A stretch of 31,621 bases of DNA from a virus, in the IMG/VR virus record IMGVR_UViG_3300031111_000031, positions 1 through 31,621 of that record, one strand, 5' to 3'. This document shows, piece after piece, positions 7,618-13,383 of the stretch. Every line of letters starts with the position of its first letter. Position 1 is the first letter of the stretch. The position numbers were made by a program, and so were the translations under genes. The notes beneath the pieces were generated by a model. The model was not told where the DNA came from and did not search any database. It saw only the letters and a list, made by a program, of their open reading frames with translations.

Positions 7618-7782
7618 TTATCCCAGTGGGACATTAAGGGCGGCGGCCATTTCCTCCAGCGTCAGGTCACTGTTGACCATTCTGGCGAATGCTTTGCGTT
7701 CGCGCCTTCGCTTGCATCGTTCCTCGTATGCTAATCGCCTGGCATTCTTTTTTGAGCCATTGCGCCCCTTGAGCTTACCCAT
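7618..7782 (-). CDS. Small basic HTH-like protein, 54 aa
   Basis: ATG at 7782-7780 opens a 54-codon frame to TAA at 7620-7618. The N-terminal half is very basic (KKNARRLAYEERCKRRRERK). The C-terminal part, TLEEMAAALNVPLG, looks like the first helices of a helix-turn-helix. It may bind DNA as a small regulator. An AGGT motif lies upstream. It fills an otherwise empty space in the early operon with the same orientation and similar composition. Confidence 0.6.
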   Translation of the reverse strand: MGKLKGRNGSKKNARRLAYEERCKRRRERKAFARMVNSDLTLEEMAAALNVPLG

Positions 7783-7871
7783 ATAGCATGTACCTGATAT
7801 CGCTAAATAAACCGACCTTCATATTTGCCCTGTATGCCACTTTCTCGTGTGGACTGGTATGATGGTATAGA

Positions 7872-8333
7872 TCAAACAGGCAAAGGAGACTGTTCAATTA
7901 TATACAAAACCTGCTGCGATAGATCCCGGCGGTGAATTCGTGCAGTTTCGACGATAGAGTTATATAGCTCCAGGTCCTCACCGGCAAACTCCAGTGTGAT
8001 CACCTTTCGCTCGTCGTCTCCGGATGTAGGTGTCGAGTCGATCTGCTGTTCCGTGAGTGTGAAAGCCGGCGGGTCGGCTTTGGCCACGGCGGTGTCATCG
8101 ATCTGTTCCGGCGGAGAATTTGCTCCCTGATCCTGCGCTCCGGAAGTTTTACTGGATTGAGCTTTCAACGCCTTGTCCCGGAGCCGTATCCGTGCTTTCG
8201 CCAGAGCGTCCTGTATCTTCCTCTCGTCCGTCATGCCTGATTGCGCGTTGTAGCACCCCGGACACAGCCCCTTGCCAACGATAGCCACGTTCTCGCGACC
8301 GCAGTTTTTGCACGTTCCTTTTTTGTTTGCCAT
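7872..8333 (-). CDS. Zinc-finger protein with C-terminal ribbon-helix-helix-like segment
   Basis: A 153-aa protein with three parts. Residues 8-27 hold a four-Cys zinc site (CKNC...CPGC). Residues 35-100 are a low-complexity, polar linker. The C-terminal 45 residues begin with a strand (KVITLEFAGEDLELYNSI) followed by two helices, the layout of Arc/CopG ribbon-helix-helix DNA-binding proteins. It could be a regulator or a DNA-bridging protein. The start ATG 8333-8331 has GAGGGTG upstream and follows the previous gene's stop by 4 bases. No named family assigned. Confidence 0.65.
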   Translation of the reverse strand: MANKKGTCKNCGRENVAIVGKGLCPGCYNAQSGMTDERKIQDALAKARIRLRDKALKAQSSKTSGAQDQGANSPPEQIDDTAVAKADPPAFTLTEQQIDSTPTSGDDERKVITLEFAGEDLELYNSIVETARIHRRDLSQQVLYIIEQSPLPV

Positions 8334-8337
8334 ATCG

Positions 8338-8523
8338 TCACCCTCTTCGTTTTATTTGCCGGACCGAATAATCATCCACCCTGATCACCCAGGGATCCGG
8401 GATATGCCCGGTGCGTTTCGCGACCTCGATCCGCGCCAGCATAAGGGCACCCGCCGGATCCTTCGCGTGGCGGTACATGTGATGGATCTCACCCGCCGCA
8501 TTGATAATGACCTCATACTTCAT
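8338..8523 (-). CDS. Small phage protein, 61 aa
   Basis: A 61-aa protein beginning MKYEVIINAAGEIHHMYRHA. It resembles a small alpha-beta fold with an N-terminal beta hairpin and one long helix; no function recognised. Three upstream in-frame ATGs exist, but ATG 8523-8521 has GGAGG eight bases away and nearly abuts the preceding stop at 8526, so it is preferred. Operon member. Confidence 0.6.
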   Translation of the reverse strand: MKYEVIINAAGEIHHMYRHAKDPAGALMLARIEVAKRTGHIPDPWVIRVDDYSVRQIKRRG

Positions 8524-8525
8524 GA

Positions 8526-8786
8526 TCATCCCCTCCATCGCCATCCGGACGGCAACTCATACAAACACCACTGGCCGTCCCTCCAGAAATACAATCGACC
8601 GTTAATCCACTCCTTCTGATATCCCGTCCCGTGATACGCCTGGAGAGCCTTTACCCGCCCGGCCTCAATCATAAACTCCTCACGAATCAGATCCGACAGC
8701 GAATACGGTATTCCCGGATGCTCACCCAGGGGATACAGAATCGCCGGAAAAGCCAGGACAATCAGTATCGCCAGCAGGGCTTTCAT
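8526..8786 (-). CDS. Small secreted or membrane-anchored protein
   Basis: An 86-aa protein with a hydrophobic N-terminus (MKALLAILIVLAFPAILYPL) that reads as a signal peptide or single membrane anchor. The remaining 60 residues are soluble and aromatic-rich (WINGRLYFWRDGQWCLYELP). There is no lipobox. The start ATG 8786-8784 overlaps the stop of the preceding 50-aa membrane protein in an ATGA junction, so the two are translationally coupled and may act together at the envelope. A GTG start three codons earlier is possible. Confidence 0.6.
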   Translation of the reverse strand: MKALLAILIVLAFPAILYPLGEHPGIPYSLSDLIREEFMIEAGRVKALQAYHGTGYQKEWINGRLYFWRDGQWCLYELPSGWRWRG

Positions 8787-8935
8787 CGAAGCCACGCGTA
8801 CAGATACCCGCCGCCAAAATAGAGGACAGCAAAGGCCATGACAACGTAACAGAAAACAGTCAGAATCCTGTCAGCCTTCCGCAACGACTCTTCCCATGGC
8901 TCGTTCTCGATGTATGCCTGAAATCGTCTGATCAT
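8783..8935 (-). CDS. Small membrane protein, 50 aa
   Basis: ATG at 8935-8933 opens a 50-codon frame. Residues 1-23 are charged (IENEPWEESLRKADR), and residues 25-48 form one transmembrane helix (ILTVFCYVVMAFAVLYFGGGY). A strong AGGAGGGGGG ribosome site precedes it. Its stop overlaps the start of the next membrane-anchored protein (ATGA). It overlaps the 3' end of the 69-aa zinc protein gene by 65 bases. A two-gene membrane unit inside an early phage operon suggests an envelope role such as superinfection exclusion, by inference only. Confidence 0.6.
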   Translation of the reverse strand: MIRRFQAYIENEPWEESLRKADRILTVFCYVVMAFAVLYFGGGYLYAWLR

Positions 8936-9080
8936 GACCCCCCTCCTTTTTTTTTCTTACTTCCCCGCAGATGCGGCACCGATATTCCTGGCCTTTTTGT
9001 ACGGTTTTCCACCTGTTGTGCCCCTTCTTACAAGGTGTTGTTTTGATGTCTCGTTCTCGCTTCTTTTTCCTTGCGGACAT
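8871..9080 (-). CDS. Small Cys-rich basic protein
   Basis: A 69-aa basic protein with CKKGH and CRICG motifs near residues 17-40, a likely four-ligand zinc knuckle. The first residues are Lys/Arg-rich, compatible with nucleic-acid binding. GGGAGG lies 11 bases upstream of ATG 9080-9078. The last 20 codons overlap the 50-aa membrane protein gene in a different frame, so the C-terminus may be incidental. Function unknown. Confidence 0.5.
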   Translation of the reverse strand: MSARKKKRERDIKTTPCKKGHNRWKTVQKGQEYRCRICGEVRKKKEGGHDQTISGIHRERAMGRVVAEG

Positions 9081-9081
9081 T

Positions 9082-9474
9082 TTATTTTTTGCCTCCCAAA
9101 TTCAGTGTTAGCTGCTTCCGCGCGAGCATAGACGACAAGATTCTCTTTGCCATCGACGCGACGTACGGATGCCAACCATCGCTCTCGTTAATGTGTTTCC
9201 GGACCAACTGCTCCAACGCATCCTCCGCCGTTGAGATACAGACATCCCGGGTTGGATATCCGGTCCTTTTGATGCTGGGAAGATAGCTGGAAACTTGCAT
9301 ACCGGTGGACAAACCGCCGCAATAATAATCGATCCCGTATCTCCACAAACCCTGATGTTCTGCTATGTAAATCTGGACCCGGAAGCCTATTCCGGCGTGC
9401 ACCTTTATTTTCTCAGGATTTTCGAAAATTCCATGTTCGTTCGGTTCAGTTTGTCGGGTTTCACATGCGTTCAC
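9082..9474 (-). CDS. Hypothetical phage protein, 130 aa
   Basis: A 130-aa soluble protein with no recognised domain. The central part (VQIYIAEHQGLWRYGIDYYC) looks beta-rich, and a helical C-terminal half contains AEDALEQLVRKHI and MAKRILSSMLARKQ. The layout (sheet then helices around a substrate-free core) gives no enzymatic clue. It ends one base before the next gene's start. It belongs to the leftward early operon. Confidence 0.65.
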   Translation of the reverse strand: MNACETRQTEPNEHGIFENPEKIKVHAGIGFRVQIYIAEHQGLWRYGIDYYCGGLSTGMQVSSYLPSIKRTGYPTRDVCISTAEDALEQLVRKHINESDGWHPYVASMAKRILSSMLARKQLTLNLGGKK

Positions 9475-9477
9475 GGT

Positions 9478-9702
9478 TTATCTCCCTGCGTTTTGATGGG
9501 CCTCGGCCTCTTTCAGTTCATCGCCGGTCAGCAAATAAGGATTCGGCTCATCGTCTGATTCATCCAATCGCTCTTCAAGGGCAATGATCCGGTCGCACAA
9601 AATAATACACACGGCTGCCAGATCATCCTGATCACACGGCCTCTCCAGCAATTCAGCTCGGATATCCCTTATCGAACGCTGATCGGTGTGAAAAATACTC
9701 AT
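9478..9702 (-). CDS. Small acidic helical protein
   Basis: A 74-aa acidic protein, mostly helical, with a leucine-patterned stretch (DLAAVCIILCDRIIALEERL) that could form a coiled-coil dimer. Start chosen at ATG 9702-9700 because AGGAAGG lies seven bases upstream; a longer frame from 9735 would overlap the Cys-rich gene before it. No family recognised. Confidence 0.55.
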   Translation of the reverse strand: MSIFHTDQRSIRDIRAELLERPCDQDDLAAVCIILCDRIIALEERLDESDDEPNPYLLTGDELKEAEAHQNAGR

Positions 9703-9715
9703 AGAAACACCTTCC

Positions 9716-9949
9716 TCATATCTCCGGCGGAACATACGTCGTTACCTGCGCGTCACACGTATAATCCGGCCGGATCGTATACTCGCCGCGGGCCTCCAGG
9801 CCCATAACCTCACACCGGGGCTCCATCTGATTCCGGTGCGAGATACACTCGGGATGATAATATTTGCACCACCGGCAATTCCGGGTCTCATTCGTCGAGC
9901 CCTTCCGGTAATGCAGATCATTCTTCTTCTGTAATTTATATTTCGGCAT
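9716..9949 (-). CDS. Small Cys-rich protein
   Basis: A 77-aa protein with a conserved-looking Cys/His pattern: CRWCKYYHPEC at about 25-35, then Cys46 and Cys65. This spacing is typical of small phage proteins thought to hold a metal ion or iron-sulfur centre, but no enzymatic motif is present. ATG 9949-9947 follows the 44-aa zinc-ribbon gene by 3 bases, and GGAG lies in that gene's last codons. Function unknown. Confidence 0.6.
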   Translation of the reverse strand: MPKYKLQKKNDLHYRKGSTNETRNCRWCKYYHPECISHRNQMEPRCEVMGLEARGEYTIRPDYTCDAQVTTYVPPEI

Positions 9950-9952
9950 ATC

Positions 9953-10087
9953 CTACATCTCCCTTACTTCCGCCCCGCAGACCGGGCAGCATAAACAGCC
10001 CGTCCCGTCATGCTCACAATCATCCTCAGGCAGCTCCTCACCGCAACCGAGGCATTCGTACATGATGTCTGCGAGCTCTATAAACAT
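9953..10087 (-). CDS. Miniature zinc-ribbon protein, 44 aa
   Basis: A 44-codon frame from ATG 10087-10085 to TAG 9955-9953. It is almost wholly a zinc-binding unit: CLGCGEELPEDDCEHDG followed by CLCCPVCG. A GGGATATAC motif sits upstream. Its end is tightly coupled to the next Cys-rich gene. It joins several other tiny metal-binding proteins in this operon. Possible roles include modulating host transcription or nucleases, but nothing in the sequence decides. Confidence 0.6.
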   Translation of the reverse strand: MFIELADIMYECLGCGEELPEDDCEHDGTGCLCCPVCGAEVREM

Positions 10088-10107
10088 GCTGTATATCCCT
10101 TTTTTTG

Positions 10108-10138
10108 ACCGCGATTCCGCTTTCGCCGAGGCTCGCGG
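10108..10138. repeat. Hairpin upstream of the mini zinc-ribbon gene
   Basis: CCGCGA at 10109-10114 pairs with TCGCGG at 10133-10138, with a further GC-rich loop. On the minus strand it lies just 5' of the ribosome site of the 44-aa gene and 3' of the excisionase-like gene. There is no downstream T run, so it looks more like an RNA processing or translational element than a terminator. Confidence 0.4.
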
Positions 10139-10159
10139 CGGGCCCCAGAAAGGAGGCTC

Positions 10160-10483
10160 CTATGAAAAACATAATACGTCCGACGTCGTGTAAACCTTGC
10201 CCGTGACATTGTCCACCAGCCCCTTTGCGGGCTGGCGATGCGATTGGCGCCGGGGCGCCCTTACCTCACCCTCCGGATCAAAAGGAATATCAAGATTTCC
10301 CGCCAGCCAGGCATCCAGCGTCTTCACGTTATACAGCCTGGTTCTCTCGTTGCCCGCGTGAGGCAATGCCCTGGCATGAGCAACGAAAGCGGACCGAGAC
10401 AAACCACAATACGCAGCCGCCTCCTCGATCCTCAACCACGGAGTCCTGACAACCTTCCCATTCTTAAGAGCAACCTCTTTCAT
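10160..10483 (-). CDS. Helix-turn-helix protein, excisionase/MerR-like fold
   Basis: A 107-aa DNA-binding protein. Residues 16-62 form a winged-helix of the excisionase type: WLRIEEAAAYCGLSRSAFVA, then RLYNVKTLDAWL. The basic C-terminal tail (RAPRRQSHRQPAKG) could add DNA contacts. In temperate phages such proteins direct excision with the integrase, or regulate early genes; both fit. Its ATG (10483-10481) overlaps the stop of the CII-like gene in an ATGA junction, so the two are coupled. A long tail past the wing sets it apart from minimal Xis proteins. Confidence 0.75.
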   Translation of the reverse strand: MKEVALKNGKVVRTPWLRIEEAAAYCGLSRSAFVAHARALPHAGNERTRLYNVKTLDAWLAGNLDIPFDPEGEVRAPRRQSHRQPAKGLVDNVTGKVYTTSDVLCFS

Positions 10484-10938
10484 TGACCCTTCTCCTTCAA
10501 GCTGATCCGTGTACGCAACAACGCCTCGATCGCCTCATCGATCTCCTTGATGATGCACCGCTTCTCAATGACGTTGACCTTCCCGTCCTCGAGCGACTTC
10601 GCGACAGCGCCGATCACATCCGCTGTCTCCTTCATGATTTCAGATGTCTGTTTTGATAGAGATGACAGGCCGGAAGGCCCGTTGTTTGATAGAGGGACAA
10701 AAACGCCGCCGCACTGCTGAGCGACCTTTTTTGCCACCTGGGGCGGCTTAACCGCCCGGAGCATGCCGAAAAATCCGGCAAGCGTTGGCATTGACTGATA
10801 CCTGTAATTCTCGAACGTCCGCGGGGACCCTCCAACCTGATCAGCCAGATCGGCCGGAGTAAAGCCGCCGCTTTCCGCCTCCCACATCAGGAGCCGGACC
10901 ATCTTTTCCGCGAATTGATCATGCGCCGGTTTCGTCAT
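10480..10938 (-). CDS. CII-like phage regulatory protein (Phage_CP76 family)
   Basis: A 152-aa protein. The N-terminal half has a helix-turn-helix, FTPADLADQVGGSPRTFENY at about 26-45. The C-terminal half is helical, with SEIMKETADVIGAVAKSLED and EIDEAIEALLRTR, the layout of the Phage_CP76 group. These proteins act as transcription activators or regulators in the lysis-lysogeny decision. Start chosen at ATG 10938-10936, where AAAGGAG is six bases upstream; a frame from 10953 is possible but overlaps the previous gene. The next gene (HTH/excisionase-like) is coupled to it. Confidence 0.75.
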   Translation of the reverse strand: MTKPAHDQFAEKMVRLLMWEAESGGFTPADLADQVGGSPRTFENYRYQSMPTLAGFFGMLRAVKPPQVAKKVAQQCGGVFVPLSNNGPSGLSSLSKQTSEIMKETADVIGAVAKSLEDGKVNVIEKRCIIKEIDEAIEALLRTRISLKEKGQ

Positions 10939-10949
10939 AATTTCTCCTT

Positions 10950-11273
10950 TCATCCGGGGAGATTATGCTCATGTTCCTCTGTACGAGGAGGAGCAACTGA
11001 TTCATGGTAGACGCACGGGAAAAGAGCATCGAGGAGATCAGCATCATGCAGTTGCCTCAGTTCAGACGCCAGCTCCGCCACAACAGGCCGGAGAACCTCC
11101 GTTACCTGATTCTGCAACCGTTCGTTGGCAGTGTCGTTCAGCATAATGTTACTGATCGACGGTCGGGCCACCGGCGGATCCATCCGATCCGCCAGATCCT
11201 GAAACCTCATCCCGGCATACCCGATCAGGGCATCAACCATTTTTTTATTGACAGTTCGTTTGATTTTCTTCAT
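10950..11273 (-). CDS. Small HTH regulator, possible Cro-like protein
   Basis: A 107-aa protein. Residues 1-55 resemble a lambda-repressor-type helix-turn-helix: FQDLADRMDPPVARPSISNI with a basic start (MKKIKRTVNKKMVDAL). The rest is helical and acidic. Its location just inside the regulatory hinge, at the head of the leftward early operon, is where a Cro-like antirepressor is expected. Start ATG 11273-11271 is preceded by AAAGGTCA. It lies within the footprint of a predicted rightward promoter. Confidence 0.6.
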   Translation of the reverse strand: MKKIKRTVNKKMVDALIGYAGMRFQDLADRMDPPVARPSISNIMLNDTANERLQNQVTEVLRPVVAELASELRQLHDADLLDALFPCVYHESVAPPRTEEHEHNLPG

Positions 11274-11276
11274 ATT
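11248..11276 (+). promoter_or_regulatory. Predicted sigma70-type promoter reading right
   Basis: TTGACA at 11248-11253 is a perfect -35 box, followed by a 17-base spacer and CATATT at 11271-11276 as -10. Transcription would begin near 11283 and cover the 73-aa gene at 11314. It overlaps the start codon of the opposite-strand HTH gene, so use of the promoter would interfere with that gene's expression. Confidence 0.55.
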
Positions 11277-11313
11277 GACCTTTGGTTAATTGCTCGAAAC
11301 TAAGGACAGAGCT

Positions 11314-11535
11314 ATGAAAACCAGCATCACAGCAATATATCCGCGTCAGGACGATGATGGGCTCGTAATGAATGTTAAGGTCACATTCTCCGTGCCGGAA
11401 GAAATGCACCGAAACAATACGGTTGAAATAACAACCTTTGTCGACAAAGGCATAAAATCATTAGACGAAATCAACCGACTGGCCCTTGATGGCGCAATTA
11501 ACGTTTTAAGAAAGATAATTGACCCCCGTCCATAA
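11314..11535 (+). CDS. Small phage protein opposite to the early operon
   Basis: A 73-aa protein starting MKTSITAIYPRQDDDGLVMN. The first half is probably a beta sheet and the second half one helix (SLDEINRLALDGAINVLRKI), a common small phage fold with no known activity. ATG 11314-11316 has AAGGA upstream; a TTG start at 11290 is less likely. It is on the opposite strand to both neighbouring leftward genes, with its own predicted promoter at 11248-11276. A small leftward ORF (11498-11614) overlaps its 3' end. Confidence 0.65.
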   Translation: MKTSITAIYPRQDDDGLVMNVKVTFSVPEEMHRNNTVEITTFVDKGIKSLDEINRLALDGAINVLRKIIDPRP

Positions 11536-11614
11536 TGTCCCTGTAGACGGCTCTGACGATTATTGTGTGGAGATACCGTCTGAGTGTTGTTGTTATTTTT
11601 TTTATCTGGTTCAT
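11498..11614 (-). CDS. Possible 38-aa leftward leader ORF
   Basis: ATG 11614-11612 has an excellent AAGGAGG four bases upstream. It opens a 38-codon frame beginning MNQIKKITTTLRRYLHTIIV and ends at 11500-11498, inside the opposite-strand gene. The peptide is basic and amphipathic. It sits directly left of the operator-like region, so it would be the first coding unit of a leftward transcript that faces the repressor gene. The ribosome site is the main evidence. Confidence 0.4.
   Translation of the reverse strand: MNQIKKITTTLRRYLHTIIVRAVYRDIMDGGQLSFLKR
11545..11604 (+). terminator. Weak terminator after the 73-aa gene
   Basis: AGACGG at 11545-11550 pairs with CCGTCT at 11576-11581, with an inner CTC/GAG pairing and a long loop. 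An eight-T run follows at about 11597-11604. The T run is far from the stem, so termination would be inefficient. Confidence 0.3.
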
Positions 11615-11705
11615 TTTGCCTCCTTGCTGGTGGTGTTACATATAGTCAACAAATCTACTCTACGGAGAGTCAATACTTGAATCAGTTAAGTCTGTCAAGA
11701 AAAAA
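11615..11705. promoter_or_regulatory. Lysogeny control region with operator-like palindrome
   Basis: This 91-base gap separates the rightward repressor gene from the leftward 38-codon ORF. ACTCTACGGAGAGT at 11657-11670 is a 14-bp near-perfect palindrome, and AGTCAA words flank it at 11644-11649 and 11668-11673. On the minus strand TTGACA (11690-11695) and TTGACT words resemble -35 boxes, though no strong -10 is clear. It is the natural place for the repressor to bind. The repressor's own start (11706) has no obvious ribosome site, suggesting weak or leaderless translation. Confidence 0.45.
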
Positions 11706-12233
11706 ATGAATGAATCAAGAAAAAAAATAAAACAAATATTCGATCAGCTAAAGATATCACAGGCCGAGTTTGCAAAAAAGCTGGGTATAACAGAGTCTTA
11801 TGTTTCCAAAATATTCAGATCAAAAAACGATATCAAAATCAGCAAAACCTTGATTAAGTCAATATGCTATGAATTCAATATCGAGCCTGAATACTTCAAT
11901 CCCTCCTCATCCAATCAGGAACCGGACATCGCCGAACCTCGACCCCAATATCAAACCAACAAATCCGCCACCCGACATGCTGATCTGCTCAATAAAACCC
12001 GCGAAATACTGGAATCTGGAACGTACTATGCCGCCGCGCTGACATCCAATATCATCGCCTTTCATGACGCCGTCGAAGGTTGCGAGACACGCAGCAGGCA
12101 GGCTGTTAAAATCGAGAAAGGGCTCCAACAGCTCAACAAAATAGAGGAGGGACTTAAACGGCTCGACAAAGTCGAGCGGGATATAGAACGCCTCAAAGTT
12201 CCACCGTCCAAAAAGCCGCGGCAGACAGGATAG
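11706..12233 (+). CDS. Phage repressor, HTH-XRE type without peptidase domain
   Basis: A 175-aa DNA-binding protein. Residues 5-65 form a cI/Cro-type helix-turn-helix (ISQAEFAKKLGITESYVSKI, then FRSKNDIKISKTL). The C-terminal half is a charged coiled coil with repeated KIEKGLQQLNKIEEGLKRL-like units, which should drive oligomerisation. There is no S24/LexA peptidase domain with Ser-Lys dyad, so RecA-stimulated self-cleavage is not expected and induction must work otherwise. It heads the rightward lysogeny operon and faces the leftward early genes across the operator-like gap. No clear ribosome site precedes ATG. Confidence 0.8.
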   Translation: MNESRKKIKQIFDQLKISQAEFAKKLGITESYVSKIFRSKNDIKISKTLIKSICYEFNIEPEYFNPSSSNQEPDIAEPRPQYQTNKSATRHADLLNKTREILESGTYYAAALTSNIIAFHDAVEGCETRSRQAVKIEKGLQQLNKIEEGLKRLDKVERDIERLKVPPSKKPRQTG

Positions 12234-12317
12234 CTGTACACAGACATCATCCCCTAAAATACTATGCGGGAGCATGCAAAATATTTGAACTGTTTCAGGT
12301 ACTTTAGACAGGAGAAC

Positions 12318-12752
12318 ATGCCGTTGAAACGACAGAGAATCCTATATTGTGTCATTATTTTCTTGATAGGCTGCTCTGCCTCAGACATGATAACAAGAGA
12401 CAATCCCTACCTCGAAAAGACTCCATATCCGGATCCTTCCGCGGCATATATAGGTGAATGGACCGCTGGCATGACCGGAGCTCTGACCTCTATTTGCATC
12501 ACTGCATCAGGACGAGTCAGAATATGCTCATCCAACTCTTATTTCGGCAGCAAAGATGGATTCATATACCAGGAACAGGGAAAGACCTTTATGATCTTCG
12601 AAAGCGGAGATACGTATGAACTTACACTCGTCACGGAAGACTATATTCTCGCCCGACATTACGATAAAGACTACAAATTCTATACGGGCCGGGTGCCCCA
12701 GAATTGTCGCTCGACATTCAACCAATTCAGATTAGGCAAGGAACAACAATGA
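12318..12752 (+). CDS. Putative lipoprotein encoded in the lysogeny operon
   Basis: A 144-aa precursor. Residues 1-19 form a lipoprotein signal (basic start, hydrophobic ILYCVIIFLIGC) with Cys19 as the lipidated residue. The mature part is small and probably beta-rich (IGEWTAGMTGALTSICITAS, later FMIFESGDTYELTLV). ATG 12318-12320 has ACAGGAG upstream; a longer frame begins at 12264 without a comparable site. The gene follows the repressor by 84 bases and overlaps the next gene (ATGA). Phage-encoded surface lipoproteins made by lysogens often block superinfection, so this is a candidate exclusion or conversion protein by context. No family recognised. Confidence 0.7.
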   Translation: MPLKRQRILYCVIIFLIGCSASDMITRDNPYLEKTPYPDPSAAYIGEWTAGMTGALTSICITASGRVRICSSNSYFGSKDGFIYQEQGKTFMIFESGDTYELTLVTEDYILARHYDKDYKFYTGRVPQNCRSTFNQFRLGKEQQ

Positions 12753-13084
12753 AAAAGGTTTCATTTGAAGTGCAAGGCTCAGCGCCAGAACCATATACCG
12801 TCACTTTCATCAAACGGACAGAGAATAATCTCTCCGCGTATTGCTCGTGTCCCGCAGGGGAAAACGGCCTGCACTGCAAACATCGCATTAATATCCTTAT
12901 GGGCGAAACAAAAGGAATCGTAAGTGATAACCTCGGTGATGTCAGCATCGTTCAAGCGTGGGTGCCTGGGACCGATATCGAGGAAAAACTTCTAAAGGCA
13001 CTCAGGCTGGAATCAGAATTTAACAGAATAAAAAAAGAGCTATCAACCGCAAAAAAGGAACTTGCTCAAGCGATGCTCGATTAA
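12749..13084 (+). CDS. SWIM-type zinc-finger protein
   Basis: A 111-aa protein. Residues 30-46 carry a SWIM-like motif, CSCPAGENGLHCKH (Cys32-x-Cys34 ... Cys43-x-His45), which binds zinc and contacts DNA or protein in other families. The tail (95-110) is a Lys/Glu coiled coil (IKKELSTAKKELAQAM). Start ATG 12749-12751 overlaps the lipoprotein stop, so it is translationally coupled and expressed with it during lysogeny. Function unknown. Confidence 0.7.
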   Translation: MKKVSFEVQGSAPEPYTVTFIKRTENNLSAYCSCPAGENGLHCKHRINILMGETKGIVSDNLGDVSIVQAWVPGTDIEEKLLKALRLESEFNRIKKELSTAKKELAQAMLD

Positions 13085-13105
13085 CACAAACCTACAGGAG
13101 AACCC

Positions 13106-13381
13106 ATGTACACAATCACCTCAATCGGGACCCTGATCGTCTCTATACTCGCCCTCATCCTCGCCGTGCTCGCGCTTTTGGTACCCGTCTTCATCGTGCA
13201 AATACGAAACAGGCTGATCAAGACAAACAAACAGCTCGACCAGATCATCAGCCTCATGGGCGGCACCGAACGAACCGTAACATGCCCCGGATGCGGGGGC
13301 ACATTCCGGATCCCGCTGTCGCCCGGGACCGTAAAATGCCCTCACTGCGGAAAACAATATAACTCGGATATTCTCAGATAA
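13106..13381 (+). CDS. Membrane-anchored zinc-ribbon protein
   Basis: A 91-aa protein with one strongly hydrophobic helix at residues 5-32 (LIVSILALILAVLALLVPVF), a charged linker, and a C-terminal zinc ribbon (Cys60, Cys63, Cys78, Cys81 in CPGC...CPHC). The zinc ribbon is like the MJ0042 type that often sits in the cytosol near a membrane. ACAGGAGAACCC precedes the ATG, almost the same ribosome site as the lipoprotein gene. It is the fourth gene of the lysogeny operon, before the integrase. Role unknown; an envelope-linked immunity function is possible. Confidence 0.7.
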   Translation: MYTITSIGTLIVSILALILAVLALLVPVFIVQIRNRLIKTNKQLDQIISLMGGTERTVTCPGCGGTFRIPLSPGTVKCPHCGKQYNSDILR

Positions 13382-13383
13382 TA

